64,000 nucleotides of DNA from Candidatus Gastranaerophilales bacterium (GCA_944324385.1 CALUWD010000005.1:29948-93947), one strand, 5' to 3'. Shown: positions 26,754-37,614, counted from the first letter of the stretch. Numbers and translations: made by a program. The notes: generated from the letters alone by a model not told the origin.

Positions 26754-28814
26754 CTACAGGTATTGAAAATCGCAAACTTTTGAGAATTTTTCTTTTAAAA
26801 GATTTAAAAGCGCAATTCTGTTGTTTTTGATTTTTTCATCTTTATCCATAACAAGAACTTTATCAAAGAAATTATCAATAGGTTCAACCAAATTTTCAAG
26901 ATTTAAGGTGTATTCTTTGATATTTTTTTCATCAGCATTTTGTTTTTTTATAGCTTCAAAAAGCGCTTTTTCTTCATTTAGTATAAAGAGCTTTTCACTA
27001 ACCTGTGCTACAGTTGCTTCTTTTGTAATTCTTAGCACCCTGTTTGCAGCTTCAGATAGCTTTTTGAAGCTTTCTTTTTGGGATTCTTCTTTTATGAATT
27101 TTGCTCTTGATAAAAACTCCTCAAGGTTTTCAAGCGGATTGCTTATAGCGCTTGCCTTTAGGATATTTTGACTAAATTCCTTTTCATACATTATATTTAG
27201 TCTGTTTAGAATAAATTCATATACATCGCCTTTTGTTTCATTTTCAAGTGTTATATTGAATTCTCTAGACAATGTATCAAGTGAATTATCAATAAGAGTT
27301 TTTAAATTTAATTTTAAATTGTTGTTAATTAATATTCTTAAAATACCAATTGCAGCGCGCCTTGCACCAAGTGGGTCGTTTGAACCTGTTGGGCGCTTTT
27401 TCTTCATTTTGCCTTGTGTAGAGATGAAAAGTGCGCAAATTGTGTCAATCTTATCTGCAATTGAAACTACTTGACCTTCAATTTTTGAAGGTGTTTCGCT
27501 GTATGCGCTTAATGGGAAATAGTGCTCTTTTATTGCAAGTGCAATATTTTCTTTTTCGCCTGATTTTAGCGCATATTTTTCGCCTATAAAGCCTTGAAGT
27601 TCAGTAAATTCAAACACAAGTTGTGTGCTTAAATCTGCTTTGCAAAGTTTTGCTGAGCGTAAAATATCTGTATCATCAATTTTTAATTGAGCGCAAATTT
27701 CTCTGCAAAGGCTTATTATTCTTTGTGTTTTATCGTATAAAGTTCCTAAGCCCTTTTGGAAAGTCATACCTTTTAGTGCTTCAACCTTGCTTTCAAGAGG
27801 TGTTTTAGTATCTTCCTTGTAAAAGAATATTCCATCTTCAAGCCTTGCGCTGACTACTCTTTGATTTCCCGCTTTAATGTTGTCCATTGACTCTTTGTCT
27901 GTGCCAACAAAGTTTGCCATAGTTATAAAATGGTTGGATAATTTTCCATCACTTTGCCATAAAGGAAAGTATCTTTGGTGTTTTGACATAACTGTTGTTG
28001 TAACAATGTCTGGAATTTCAAGATATTTTTTATCAAAATCGCACAATACAGGGATTGGGTATTCTGTAATATAGGTTACTTCTTCAAGTAAATCGTCTAA
28101 ATTTTCAAAGTTAATAACTGTATTTATTTCTTTTGCGCATTTTGTTGCGCTTTCAATAATGACATTTTTTCTTTCTTCAACATCAACAATTACGTTTGCT
28201 TTTTTTAAGTCGTCAATATAAGTTTTTGCATTTGCAATTGTTACATTTTTATTTAGTGAAAATCTGTGACCAATGGTTTTATTTGTTGAAGTTTTGTCTA
28301 AAACTTTTAGCGGTAAAATATCCGTATTGTAGAGCGCTACGATATTTTCAATGGGGCGGGAAAATTTTTCGTCATGATTTCCCCAGCGCATAAAATGTGG
28401 GCCTTGTAGCTTGAAAATAATTTTTTCAATGTTTTCGCTTAAAATTTCTTTTGTGCTTTTGCCTTTGATTTCAATTTTTGCCCAAATGTAGTTATCTTTT
28501 TGGTATAAATCTTTTTCTTCTACATTATTTTTTTTAGCAAAACCTAGCGCAGCAGGTGTGTAAGCACCACTGGCATCTAGTGCAATATTTAAAATTGGGC
28601 CTTTTGCCTCTTTTAAAATATCTTTTTGTTTGTCTGTCAAATCAAAAACCATTACAGCAAGACGCCTTGGTGTTGCTTGAACATCAAGTTTTTTGTACTC
28701 AATGCCATATTCGCTAAAAAGGTTTTCGAATGCGCATTTTAGTTGCTTTTGCGCTTCAGGTATAAATTTATATGGTAGTTCTTGAACTAATATTTCTAAT
28801 AAAAAATCACTCAT
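26754..28814 (-). CDS. glyS: Glycyl-tRNA synthetase beta subunit
   Basis: The beta chain of the alpha2-beta2 glycyl-tRNA synthetase, 686 residues. It opens FLLEILVQELPYKFIPEAQK and has the family segments VTYITEYPIPVLCDFDKKYL, TTVMSKHQRYFPLW and SDPLGARRAA-type SNDPLGARRAAIGILR, with a C-terminal helical domain for tRNA binding. The alpha subunit glyQ is not in this window. The downstream glycosyltransferase is transcribed in the same direction without a gap. Confidence 0.95.
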   Translation of the reverse strand: MSDFLLEILVQELPYKFIPEAQKQLKCAFENLFSEYGIEYKKLDVQATPRRLAVMVFDLTDKQKDILKEAKGPILNIALDASGAYTPAALGFAKKNNVEEKDLYQKDNYIWAKIEIKGKSTKEILSENIEKIIFKLQGPHFMRWGNHDEKFSRPIENIVALYNTDILPLKVLDKTSTNKTIGHRFSLNKNVTIANAKTYIDDLKKANVIVDVEERKNVIIESATKCAKEINTVINFENLDDLLEEVTYITEYPIPVLCDFDKKYLEIPDIVTTTVMSKHQRYFPLWQSDGKLSNHFITMANFVGTDKESMDNIKAGNQRVVSARLEDGIFFYKEDTKTPLESKVEALKGMTFQKGLGTLYDKTQRIISLCREICAQLKIDDTDILRSAKLCKADLSTQLVFEFTELQGFIGEKYALKSGEKENIALAIKEHYFPLSAYSETPSKIEGQVVSIADKIDTICALFISTQGKMKKKRPTGSNDPLGARRAAIGILRILINNNLKLNLKTLIDNSLDTLSREFNITLENETKGDVYEFILNRLNIMYEKEFSQNILKASAISNPLENLEEFLSRAKFIKEESQKESFKKLSEAANRVLRITKEATVAQVSEKLFILNEEKALFEAIKKQNADEKNIKEYTLNLENLVEPIDNFFDKVLVMDKDEKIKNNRIALLNLLKEKFSKVCDFQYL

Positions 28815-28943
28815 GACTTAATTCTATTACAAAAGAAATATTAAAAGCAAGGTTTAAGAAATATTAAGATTTGTATACTTAGCTTATCATTCTTGAAATT
28901 ATATCAATTATGTGTCATTTTATTATCTGAGAGGATGTATTTG

Positions 28944-30464
28944 ATGCCACAATTTAGTGATGCTGTATTAAAAATAAACGAGGAACAGGCAAATTACGCA
29001 AGAAAAATCAGCGCAAGAATGTCGCAACCTATAGCAAGACGCAAAGGACTTGTTGATATTTTGGGCATCATGTGTGCAATAGATTATTTTGAGGATTGTG
29101 GATTTAAAGTAAATAATTCAAGAAGTCTGCACAGGATTGCAGAGGTTTTTGAAGAATTCAAAATTAGTGACATATACATTAATAACTTTAGAATAGATGT
29201 AATTTCAAGATTTAGGGATAATAAAATAAAAATCCCTTCTGTTCATAAGGAGTATGGCTGCCAACCTGATTATTATGTTGTTGTTGACCTTAGTGAAAGG
29301 TTGAAAGTGGCTAGGATTTTAGGTTATTTTAAAGCTGCAGACGTTGCTTTTCTTAATTATTCAGGTGAGTATGCAGAGGTTGACGAAATTTATTTAAAAA
29401 GCATAAGGGCTCTTTGTCTGGAATTAAAAAAACCTGCTTACCCTAAGCAAATCATGGGAAAACACCTTGACTGTATGGCGCTTTTTTTACGCTTCATTGA
29501 TAAAGAATTGTTATCAAGCAATAAAAAGTTATTAATTCAACACCTTGTCACCTGCCCCGCATGTGCAAAGAAGTTGGCTGATGTAATAGACTTTAATAGA
29601 ACAGTTGGGGCTATTTCTAATGTTTCAAATATTATCAATGAGCACAGTTCTCAAGAATTAAGTGATGAAGATGAAATACTTGCCTCTTTTAAAAGGGCTT
29701 CGATGCGAGCAAAAAAGAAAAATGTTGCACCAAATACATTGACAAATCTGTCAAATGATAGCAAAGTTTACCAAAAAAAGGAATTTGAAAAGTACAATAT
29801 AATCGATGGAATTTTTAGTAATGTTGATAAAATAGATACATCAAAAATAGTTGCAATGTTTAGTGGTAGAAAAAAAAGAATTGCCATAGTTGCATCGGTA
29901 ATTTTCCTGTTTTTAATATCATCAATAATAATTGCAATTAAAAATTCAAATTCAAATATATCCTCAATTTCTGATATTGACAGTGAATATTCTCAGGATG
30001 CAAATTACAACAGCAAACAAAGAAATGAATTTACATCTTCACAGGATTTACCTCAAGAAGTTTATGGTGCAAATAATGCAACAGATTACTCTCTTGCTAC
30101 CCAGATGACAGGCGAGCCTCTTGTTGCAACTATAAACAAAATATCTTGGGAAGTGCCTGAAAATATTGCTAACAAGGCAAATTATGCAAGATTTTTGCAA
30201 CTTGTAGGTAAAAATGTAAAGCTAAATTTGCAAAACGACTTACTACTTTCCAATGATTTTGCAAAAAATAGTGTTATTAAGTTGAGCATTAGGATTTCAA
30301 GCAGTGGCGAGATTATTGATATGAAAATCTTGCAAAGTTCTGGCTCTGTACCGATTGATAATATAATTAAAAAAAGCGTAACAGAAACTCTGCAGTATAT
30401 GAAACCACCGTCCCATGGCTTAATTTCGCGTCCATTGGAGGTTGTACTTGTAGTTAGCCTCTAA
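28944..30464 (+). CDS. DUF1822-like / zinc-finger / TonB-C-like membrane protein
   Basis: About 506 residues. Residues 1-170 match the pattern of cyanobacterial DUF1822 proteins (LGIMCAIDYFEDCGFKV, PDYYVVVDLSERLKVARILG). Residues about 175-235 look like a zf-HC2 anti-sigma zinc finger (LIQHLVTCPACAKKLADV). One membrane helix follows near 330 (IAIVASVIFLFLISSIIIAI). The last roughly 90 residues resemble a TonB C-terminal domain (LSIRISSSGEIIDMKILQSS). The protein is therefore predicted as cytoplasmic, single-pass, periplasmic. ATG 28944 has GAGAGG nine bases upstream. It is convergent with recG, overlapping 11 bases. Confidence 0.65.
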   Translation: MPQFSDAVLKINEEQANYARKISARMSQPIARRKGLVDILGIMCAIDYFEDCGFKVNNSRSLHRIAEVFEEFKISDIYINNFRIDVISRFRDNKIKIPSVHKEYGCQPDYYVVVDLSERLKVARILGYFKAADVAFLNYSGEYAEVDEIYLKSIRALCLELKKPAYPKQIMGKHLDCMALFLRFIDKELLSSNKKLLIQHLVTCPACAKKLADVIDFNRTVGAISNVSNIINEHSSQELSDEDEILASFKRASMRAKKKNVAPNTLTNLSNDSKVYQKKEFEKYNIIDGIFSNVDKIDTSKIVAMFSGRKKRIAIVASVIFLFLISSIIIAIKNSNSNISSISDIDSEYSQDANYNSKQRNEFTSSQDLPQEVYGANNATDYSLATQMTGEPLVATINKISWEVPENIANKANYARFLQLVGKNVKLNLQNDLLLSNDFAKNSVIKLSIRISSSGEIIDMKILQSSGSVPIDNIIKKSVTETLQYMKPPSHGLISRPLEVVLVVSL

Positions 30465-32883
30465 AAAGATTATGTTTTAAAACTTCTTCTCGAAGTCCCC
30501 TAAAGTTGTCAATGTCATATTTTTTGACAAAATCAAGCGCACAAGCGCGTGCTTTTTCAAGTATTTCAATGTCATTTACTACATCTGCAAGCCCAAAATC
30601 AGGAATACCACTTTGTCTTGTTCCTAAAAATTCCCCAGGGCCTCTTAACTCAAGGTCTTTTTGCGCAATAATAAAACCGTTATTTGTCTGAGTCATTATT
30701 TTTAGCCTGTTCCTGACTTGTTTTGAGGCCGATGTGCTAACAAGTATGCAGTAAGACTGCTTGTCATTACGACCTACACGCCCTCTTAGCTGGTGTAGTT
30801 GGGAAAGCCCAAATCTTTCTGCGTTTTCAATAATCATAACCGTTGAATTTGGTACATCTACGCCCACTTCTACAACTGTTGTAGAAACTAAAATATCGTA
30901 TTTTTTTTCTTTAAAATCAAGCATTACCTGCTCTTTTTCCTCTGCCTTAAGTTTTCCATGTAATAGTCCGATTTTATAATCTTTAAACTCTCCTTCTTGA
31001 AGTTTTTGTGCCTCTTGAGTAGCGTTTTTTGCACTTATTGTTTCACTTTCATCAATTAATGGGTAGACAATGTAGGCTTGATGACCCATTGCAATTTGCT
31101 CTTTTATTAACTTATAAGCCTCTTTTCGTCCTTGTGCACCGACAAGTGTTGTGATAATCGGCAGCCTCCCTTTTGGCAGTTCATCAATTGTTGTAATGTC
31201 TAAATCGCCATGCATTGTAAGTGCTAAAGTTCGTGGTATGGGTGTTGCAGTCATAGTAAGCATTTGCGGATACTCACCCTTTGTAAGCAATTTAGAGCGT
31301 TGTTTTACCCCAAACCTGTGCTGTTCGTCTATTACAACCGCGCCAAGGTTATTAAACTCAACCCCTTCTTGAATAAGGGCGTGAGTACCTACTGCAATGT
31401 GCATTTGCCCGTTTTTGAGCGATGTGAGCATTTCGTTTCGGATTTTTGTGCCGTGTTTGCCTAAAAACAGCCCTACACTTAAATTTAGTGGTGTTAGCCA
31501 GTTTATAAAATTTTTGTAATGTTGTGTTGCAAGAATTTCTGTAGGTGCCATAATTGCCCCCTGATAGCCGTTTTCAATGGCACAAAGGAGCATAATGCAA
31601 GCCACAACAGTTTTTCCGCTGCCAACATCTCCCTGCAAAAGCCTTTGCATGGGTTCTTTGGAATTCAAATCGTTTGTAATTTCTTCAACCGCCTTTTTTT
31701 GCGCGTCGGTAAGTTCAAAAGGCAAACTTTCTATAAATTTTCTAACAAGCCCGTCGCGCTTGATTTTTAGCTGGATGGATGTATTTTTTCTGTTTGCTTC
31801 GCGAACAAGTGCTAAGTTGAGCTGCAAGGTAAAAAGCTCGTCAAAAACTATTCTGTAGCGTGCTTTATCGGCTTCTTCACGCGTTTTTGGCAAATGTATT
31901 TTTCTTATGGCTTCACTTTTTTCTATTAAATTATTTTCTTCTTTTATGTATTGCGGCATAAAATCTTGAATTTTTGAACAATGTTTTTCAATTGCGCTTT
32001 TTATAGCGTTAGTCAAAGTTTTTGAGCTTAAATTTTCGGTGAGCGGATACACCGGAACTATCTTTCCACTGCTTATGAGTTCGTCATCTTCATAGCAAAA
32101 ATCACAAGTCATAACTTGCACTTCAGGCTTATCTATTGTTATTTTATTTGTGTAGGAGTCCTTTTTCACTGTTCCAAATACTAAAACACTGGAGCCAAGC
32201 GGGTATTGCGCTTTATACCTTTCAAGCATTCTTCTGTTTTTTAATTTATAGAAAAAACTCAAAGTAATTTCGCCTGTACCATCGCCAATTGTAAGGTTTA
32301 GGACGGTTAATTTTTTAAGGGTTAAATAAGCACTTACCTTTTTAATTGTTGCAAAAACCGTTACCTGCTCGCCTATCTTAAGATTTGCAATTTTTACTCT
32401 GCCTTGATAATCCACGTATCTTTTAGGGTAGTATTCAAGCAAATCTTTAACGGTAAAAATTCCAAGCTTATTAAAAAGCGGCGCAGTTTTAGGCCCAACA
32501 CCTTTTACAAATTGCACATCTATTTCAGATATATCATCAGTGTAGGGTTTTTTAACTTCTGGTACATCTTCTTTTTTGGGTATTCTGACTTGCGGTTTAA
32601 TTAATTTTTTAAAATACGCAAAAGTTTCTGCTAAAAGCTCAACACTGTACATTCTTGCACTTACTGAATCGATGTGGTATTGCTCAAAGTGCGCAATTAA
32701 CTTTTCTACCCTATGGCGCTCTGTTTTGTTGATTTTCCTTAAAACTGTATTTAGGGTAGAGAGTACAAACTTTGAAAAACAAGTTTTTTTGCCCACAAAA
32801 TCTATGTATTTGTGTTCCATTTCTATTTTGCAAGAGGCAATAATTTTTTTATGAATTTCATCAAAGCTTGAAAACTTATTCAT
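30454..32883 (-). CDS. recG: ATP-dependent DNA helicase RecG
   Basis: Branch-migrating helicase that regresses stalled replication forks and processes Holliday junctions. It has 809 residues, longer than the roughly 690 typical because of a helical N-terminal extension of about 120 residues, as seen in cyanobacterial RecG. It has the wedge domain (YPKRYVDYQGRVKIANLKIG), Walker A LLQGDVGSGKTVVACIML, the DEQH box VIDEQHRFGVKQR and TMTATPIPRTLA. Motif VI is QLRGRVGRNDKQSYC. The TRG motif region is near the C-terminus. Confidence 0.95.
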   Translation of the reverse strand: MNKFSSFDEIHKKIIASCKIEMEHKYIDFVGKKTCFSKFVLSTLNTVLRKINKTERHRVEKLIAHFEQYHIDSVSARMYSVELLAETFAYFKKLIKPQVRIPKKEDVPEVKKPYTDDISEIDVQFVKGVGPKTAPLFNKLGIFTVKDLLEYYPKRYVDYQGRVKIANLKIGEQVTVFATIKKVSAYLTLKKLTVLNLTIGDGTGEITLSFFYKLKNRRMLERYKAQYPLGSSVLVFGTVKKDSYTNKITIDKPEVQVMTCDFCYEDDELISSGKIVPVYPLTENLSSKTLTNAIKSAIEKHCSKIQDFMPQYIKEENNLIEKSEAIRKIHLPKTREEADKARYRIVFDELFTLQLNLALVREANRKNTSIQLKIKRDGLVRKFIESLPFELTDAQKKAVEEITNDLNSKEPMQRLLQGDVGSGKTVVACIMLLCAIENGYQGAIMAPTEILATQHYKNFINWLTPLNLSVGLFLGKHGTKIRNEMLTSLKNGQMHIAVGTHALIQEGVEFNNLGAVVIDEQHRFGVKQRSKLLTKGEYPQMLTMTATPIPRTLALTMHGDLDITTIDELPKGRLPIITTLVGAQGRKEAYKLIKEQIAMGHQAYIVYPLIDESETISAKNATQEAQKLQEGEFKDYKIGLLHGKLKAEEKEQVMLDFKEKKYDILVSTTVVEVGVDVPNSTVMIIENAERFGLSQLHQLRGRVGRNDKQSYCILVSTSASKQVRNRLKIMTQTNNGFIIAQKDLELRGPGEFLGTRQSGIPDFGLADVVNDIEILEKARACALDFVKKYDIDNFRGLREEVLKHNLFRG

Positions 32884-32891
32884 AAAAACAA

Positions 32892-34844
32892 TTATACATT
32901 AAGGAGTCTTAAAACCTCATAAATGTTAATTTTCTTTGCTTTACCTCGAATAGAAACTTCTCTTATTTTAATTACATCAACATGTTTTTGAACTTGTTCA
33001 AAGGTTTCCTGACTTATTAAAAATTTTGTGCGGTAAACTTTATTATAGTTTTCAATCCTTGATGCAGTATTTACGGTATCACCAATAACTGTATATTCAA
33101 GCCTTTCTTCAGAACCAATATTGCCAACAAAAGCCTCTCCTGTTGAAATTCCTATCCCTATTTCAATTTTAGGTTTACCCTCATCCAGCCATTTTTCTTG
33201 CAATTGTTTTACTTTTTTGAGCATATTGTCTGCGCAAATGACAGCATCAAGTGCGTGGTGATTGTTTTCAATAGGTTCGCCAAAAACAGCTAAAACTGCA
33301 TCGCCCATAAATTTATTTAAAATTCCGTTGTGTTTTTCAATAATGGGTACAATTGCCGTAAAATATTCATTTAAAATTTTTGTAACTTCCTCTGCACTCA
33401 GCCTTTCGCTTATGGATGTAAAGCCTCTAATGTCTGCAAAAAGCACTGTTACATTTGCCCTTTTGCCTCCAAGTTTAACCGAGTCAATGTTATTTACAAC
33501 ATTTTGCATAACGTCGCGCGACAGGTATTTGCTCATTGCGGATTGAATTTTTTCTTTTTTTCTACCTTCAAGTAAATATCTGTAAGAATAAGCGCACCCT
33601 ATTGCAAAAAGTATAAAAATTTCAGGCAAGATTAAATTAATTGCAATTTTGTTGCTGAACATAAAGAACGCAAAAATTAAATACATAAACATTAAACAAG
33701 CACAGGAAAGTATGGCAATTGGTATTGGCAGTGTGCAAACAAGTACAAAAGCTATAATAAAGACAAGAGCAACATTTAAGATGTTATAAAGTTCGCTTGT
33801 GTTTTTGTAAAACTCATTATTTATAATGTTATCAAGATTTGTAGCTTGTATGTCGACACCTGAAAAAGTGTCTGAAATTGGGGTTCTTTTGACATCTTGC
33901 AGGGCCTGAGCATTGGCATTTGCGCCGACAAAAACAATTTTATCTTTAAAAATTTCACTGTCTAATATTGGTTTTTCACCTTTTTTAATGGCTTCCAGTG
34001 ACTTTATGACGTCAGATGCCGAGATTTTTTGGTGCGAATACAGACCGTCATCGGTTTTGTAAAAATAAATATTTGAATAAGCTATCCCATATTTATTTGT
34101 AATGGGCATTTTAAGGGAATATTCATTGTTTTTTGCAAGTAAATATTTGTCTGTCAGTACAAAATGCTTAATTCCTGTGTGTTTAGAGTACATTAAAAGC
34201 CCCAAAGACGGATATAGCTTGCCTTTGTAGTTTATTACCTGATCAACTTTTCTTATATAACCGTCGTTATCCAAGTTGGTATTGACCGAGCCTAAGCTTT
34301 TTATGTTTGTGAAATAGTCCTTTTGAAAAGTGCTAAAACTCTTGTAATCGCTTTCTTTTTTGTATTTTGCGCTTCTTTTGTCTTCGATAACTATGTCATT
34401 TTTTTCAAAAAGTAATTTTTCATATTCTTTTTCATCTATGTTTTTAAACGGGGTGTTCACAAAACCAACGCCCGCGCTTAGAGTATTCAATTGTGCAATT
34501 TGATTAAAGAATTTTTTATCAGCAAGCGGATTTTCTGTATCAGGTGCCACTATTATTGCGTCATAGCCTATTTGTTTTGCTTTGGTGTAATTTTCAATAT
34601 ATTCAAAAATCTCACCGTAGCGAGTTCTTTTCCAGGGCCAACGACCAAGCTGGTGGAGCGATTTATCATCTATAACAACCATTATAATGTCATCTGACGC
34701 TTTTGCACTTTGGGTTGTCATTTTGACTAAAAAATTATAGGACTTTGGCTCAAATATTGTTGCACCAAGGAAATAAACGATAAAAAATATTAATACCGAA
34801 GAAAATGCAAGTAATAAGAGAGATTTTTTTTGTGAAATTTTCAT
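32892..34844 (-). CDS. CHASE2-domain class III adenylate cyclase
   Basis: A 650-residue membrane signalling enzyme making a cyclic nucleotide, most likely cAMP. An N-terminal membrane anchor (LLLLAFSSVLIFFIVYFLGA) is followed by an extracytoplasmic CHASE2 sensor (DDIIMVVIDDKSLHQLGRWP, FSGVDIQATNLDNII), about three membrane helices near 345-420, and a cyclase domain from about 465. Metal-binding Asp residues lie in LFADIRGFTS and FMGDAVLAVFG. TVIGDTVNTASRIENYN carries Asp/Thr positions typical of adenylate specificity. The ligand of the sensor is unknown. Confidence 0.9.
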   Translation of the reverse strand: MKISQKKSLLLLAFSSVLIFFIVYFLGATIFEPKSYNFLVKMTTQSAKASDDIIMVVIDDKSLHQLGRWPWKRTRYGEIFEYIENYTKAKQIGYDAIIVAPDTENPLADKKFFNQIAQLNTLSAGVGFVNTPFKNIDEKEYEKLLFEKNDIVIEDKRSAKYKKESDYKSFSTFQKDYFTNIKSLGSVNTNLDNDGYIRKVDQVINYKGKLYPSLGLLMYSKHTGIKHFVLTDKYLLAKNNEYSLKMPITNKYGIAYSNIYFYKTDDGLYSHQKISASDVIKSLEAIKKGEKPILDSEIFKDKIVFVGANANAQALQDVKRTPISDTFSGVDIQATNLDNIINNEFYKNTSELYNILNVALVFIIAFVLVCTLPIPIAILSCACLMFMYLIFAFFMFSNKIAINLILPEIFILFAIGCAYSYRYLLEGRKKEKIQSAMSKYLSRDVMQNVVNNIDSVKLGGKRANVTVLFADIRGFTSISERLSAEEVTKILNEYFTAIVPIIEKHNGILNKFMGDAVLAVFGEPIENNHHALDAVICADNMLKKVKQLQEKWLDEGKPKIEIGIGISTGEAFVGNIGSEERLEYTVIGDTVNTASRIENYNKVYRTKFLISQETFEQVQKHVDVIKIREVSIRGKAKKINIYEVLRLLNV

Positions 34845-34912
34845 TTATATATTTTACTTTATAAGGTGTAAAAATAAAATACATAATTAATACGGGATTT
34901 ATAAATAAAATT

Positions 34913-34941
34913 TTGGAAATTAAAAAATACTTTGTTATAAT
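34913..34941 (+). promoter_or_regulatory. Sigma-70 promoter of ctpA
   Basis: TTGGAA (34913-34918) and TATAAT (34936-34941) with a 17-base spacer. The SD AGAGGAGAG follows before ATG 34963. Confidence 0.65.
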
Positions 34942-34962
34942 ATCTATTAAAGAGGAGAGATT

Positions 34963-36210
34963 ATGAAAGACATACTAAAAAGAGCGTCAATATTTGTTCT
35001 AATGCTTGGACTTTTTTATGTAAGTTCGTTTATGAATCCTGTTTTGGCGCAAACCCCCCAATCTTTGTATGATAGAGCTTGGAAATTGGTAAATGCTAAG
35101 TTTGTTGACCAGACTAATAATGAGCAAGACTGGTCAAGGTGGCGTCATCGCTATGATAATGTAATTAAAGATGATGAAGACGCTTATGTTGCAATAGAAT
35201 CAATGGTATCTAGTTTAAATGACGTTTATACAAAGTTTTTAAACCCTAAAGATTTTAAAGAAGAAAACGAGTCTATTCAAGGTTCACTGCAAGGTATTGG
35301 CGTGCAAATAGGTGTGCGCGACGGCAAACTTCTTGTAATTGCACCAATTGAAGATACCCCAGGAGAGCGCGCTGGTTTAAAAGCTGAGGATGAAATACTT
35401 GAAATTAATGGTAAAAGCACAAAAGGTATAACTGTAGATGCTGCAGCTGAGCAGATAAGGGGGCCTGAAGGTACAAAGGTTACTCTCCTTGTAAAAAGAG
35501 GCAAAGAGCCTGCAAAAACATATACAATTACAAGAGAAAAAATTGAAATAAAATCTGTTTCGACAAAAGCACCAGAGTTTGTAAAAATTCCTGATAATTT
35601 AGGCTATATTCGCTTAAGCTCTTTTATTAGTAGAAATGCTACATCTGAATTTGAACAAGCGCTTGTTGAAAATTTTGACAAAGACGGCTTAATTATAGAT
35701 TTGCGCTCTAACCCCGGTGGCTTGTTGACTAATGCGATTTATATTGCTGATATGCTTTTAGATTCAAAAGTTATAGTTTCAACTGTTGATAGGGAAGGTT
35801 ACAAAGACACTACTCGTGCTAACCAAAGAACACTCACAAATCAGCCAATTGTAGTAATTATAAATGGTGGTTCAGCTTCTGCAAGTGAAATTTTAAGTGG
35901 CGCACTAAAAGATAATAAAAGAGCAATTATTGTTGGTAAAAAATCTTTTGGTAAGGGTCTTGTACAGGAAATTAACAGACTCCCGGGCGGTTCTGCTATG
36001 CACATTACAATTCAAAAATACTTAACTCCAAATGGAACGGATATCAATAAAAAAGGCATTAAACCTGACTACGAGGTTGATTTAACAGAAGAAGACGTTA
36101 AAAAAGAGCGCGACCCTCAGCTTGCAAAGGCAATAGAGCTTTTAAACGGGCAAGCTGTTGCAAAGAAAGAAAATATTAAAAAAGATGACATAAAAGTTAT
36201 TGTAAAATAA
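34963..36210 (+). CDS. ctpA: C-terminal processing peptidase (S41)
   Basis: Exported serine protease of 415 residues that trims C-termini of envelope proteins. It has a signal sequence (ASIFVLMLGLFYVSSFMN, ending near VLAQ), then a PDZ domain around 105-190 (GIGVQIGVRDGKLLVIAPIE). The catalytic core has the nucleophile Ser304 in NGGSASASEILSGAL and the base Lys331 in KKSFGKGLVQ. The family is strongly represented in Cyanobacteria. It has its own consensus promoter and ends in a hairpin shared with the convergent gene. Confidence 0.95.
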   Translation: MKDILKRASIFVLMLGLFYVSSFMNPVLAQTPQSLYDRAWKLVNAKFVDQTNNEQDWSRWRHRYDNVIKDDEDAYVAIESMVSSLNDVYTKFLNPKDFKEENESIQGSLQGIGVQIGVRDGKLLVIAPIEDTPGERAGLKAEDEILEINGKSTKGITVDAAAEQIRGPEGTKVTLLVKRGKEPAKTYTITREKIEIKSVSTKAPEFVKIPDNLGYIRLSSFISRNATSEFEQALVENFDKDGLIIDLRSNPGGLLTNAIYIADMLLDSKVIVSTVDREGYKDTTRANQRTLTNQPIVVIINGGSASASEILSGALKDNKRAIIVGKKSFGKGLVQEINRLPGGSAMHITIQKYLTPNGTDINKKGIKPDYEVDLTEEDVKKERDPQLAKAIELLNGQAVAKKENIKKDDIKVIVK

Positions 36211-36214
36211 AATT

Positions 36215-36239
36215 AAAACCCGCATTAAGCGGGTTTTTT
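36215..36239. terminator. Bidirectional terminator
   Basis: AAAACCCGC and GCGGGTTTT form a 9-base stem with an ATTAA loop. T runs lie on both strands, serving ctpA and the convergent UPF0210 gene. Confidence 0.85.
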
Positions 36240-37605
36240 AATTGTTTAAACTGTGTATTGGGGCAGGAATTCTTCCGCTCCTGTTTACAAAAGTCGAGCT
36301 GTCCAGTTTGCTCATTGGCATAATAGGCGCTTCGCCAAGTAAACCGCCGAATTTTACCCACTCGCCTTCTTTTTTGTTTGGCACAGGAATAACTCTAACT
36401 GCTGTTGTTTTTTTGTTTATCATACCAATTGCCATTTCATCGGCTATCATCCCTGCTATTGTTGTAGTTGGAGTGTCCCCGGGGATTGCTATCATATCAA
36501 GACCGACTGAGCAGACAGAAGTCATTGCTTCAAGTTTATCTATTGTAAGAACACCCTGTTTAGCTGCTTCAATCATGCCGGCATCTTCAGATACGGGTAT
36601 AAATGCGCCAGATAATCCCCCAACATAGGATGACGCCATAATTCCACCTTTTTTAACTGCATCATTAAGCATTGCAAGAGCTGCTGTTGTGCCATGTGCG
36701 CCAGCTTGTTCTAAGCCCATTGCCTGAAAAATCCCTGCAACAGAATCGCCTCTGGCTGGTGTCGGTGCAAGTGATAAATCTATTACGCCAAATGGAATAT
36801 TTAACCTTTGTGCGAGTTCTCTGCCGATGAGTTCGCCTGTTGTTGTAATTTTAAAGGCAGTTTTCTTTATTACATTTGCAACTTCTCCAAGTGGTACGTC
36901 TTTTGGCATGTTTTCTATTGCCCACCTTACAACCCCGGGGCCACTAACGCCTATGTTTAGCGCGCACTCCGGTTCGTTTATACCGCAGTATGCACCTGCC
37001 ATAAATGGGTTATCCGATACAGAGTTACAAAAACATACAAATTTTGCCGCTCCAAGGCCGTCTTTATCTGCGGTTAGTTCTGCTGATTTTTTGATGATAT
37101 TAGCAACTTTAAGCACGCCTTTCATATTTATTCCTGCTTTTGATGTTGCAAGATTGACACTTGAGCATAATTTTGAAGTTTTAGCTAACGCTTCAGGGAT
37201 TGATTCAAGGAAAATTTCATCCCCTTTTGTGCAGCCTTTTTCAACAAGGGCGGAAAAACCGCCTATAAAATCAACCCCTACTTCATTTGCGGCCTTATCT
37301 AGGACTTCAGCCAAATAAACGTAATCGGGATTTTTTGCGCTTTCGCCAATGAGTGAAATTGGCGTTATTGCAATTCTTTTATTGATAATAGGGATTGAAA
37401 ATTCGTTTTCTAAATCATCTGCATATTTTTTTAAATTTTTTGCATATTTGATGATTTTTTCATATATTTTTTCGCCAGTAACTTTTATGTCTTCACTTAT
37501 GCAGTCGCGAAGGGAAAGCGCAAGGGTTGTTGTCCTAATGTCAAGGTGGTGCACCTTAATCATCTGGATTGTTTCTATAATATCTTTTTCGTTAAAATCT
37601 GCCAT
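36238..37605 (-). CDS. UPF0210 (DUF711/PFL-like) family protein
   Basis: A 455-residue protein of the UPF0210 family, related in fold to the glycyl-radical enzyme core. Conserved stretches include [27 protein letters not shown] [39 protein letters not shown] and [16 protein letters not shown]. The catalytic role is not established. The gene is nine bases downstream of a UPF0237 ACT-domain gene, its usual genomic partner, suggesting the ACT protein regulates it. Confidence 0.85.
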   Translation of the reverse strand: MADFNEKDIIETIQMIKVHHLDIRTTTLALSLRDCISEDIKVTGEKIYEKIIKYAKNLKKYADDLENEFSIPIINKRIAITPISLIGESAKNPDYVYLAEVLDKAANEVGVDFIGGFSALVEKGCTKGDEIFLESIPEALAKTSKLCSSVNLATSKAGINMKGVLKVANIIKKSAELTADKDGLGAAKFVCFCNSVSDNPFMAGAYCGINEPECALNIGVSGPGVVRWAIENMPKDVPLGEVANVIKKTAFKITTTGELIGRELAQRLNIPFGVIDLSLAPTPARGDSVAGIFQAMGLEQAGAHGTTAALAMLNDAVKKGGIMASSYVGGLSGAFIPVSEDAGMIEAAKQGVLTIDKLEAMTSVCSVGLDMIAIPGDTPTTTIAGMIADEMAIGMINKKTTAVRVIPVPNKKEGEWVKFGGLLGEAPIMPMSKLDSSTFVNRSGRIPAPIHSLNN

Positions 37606-37614
37606 TTTTACCTT

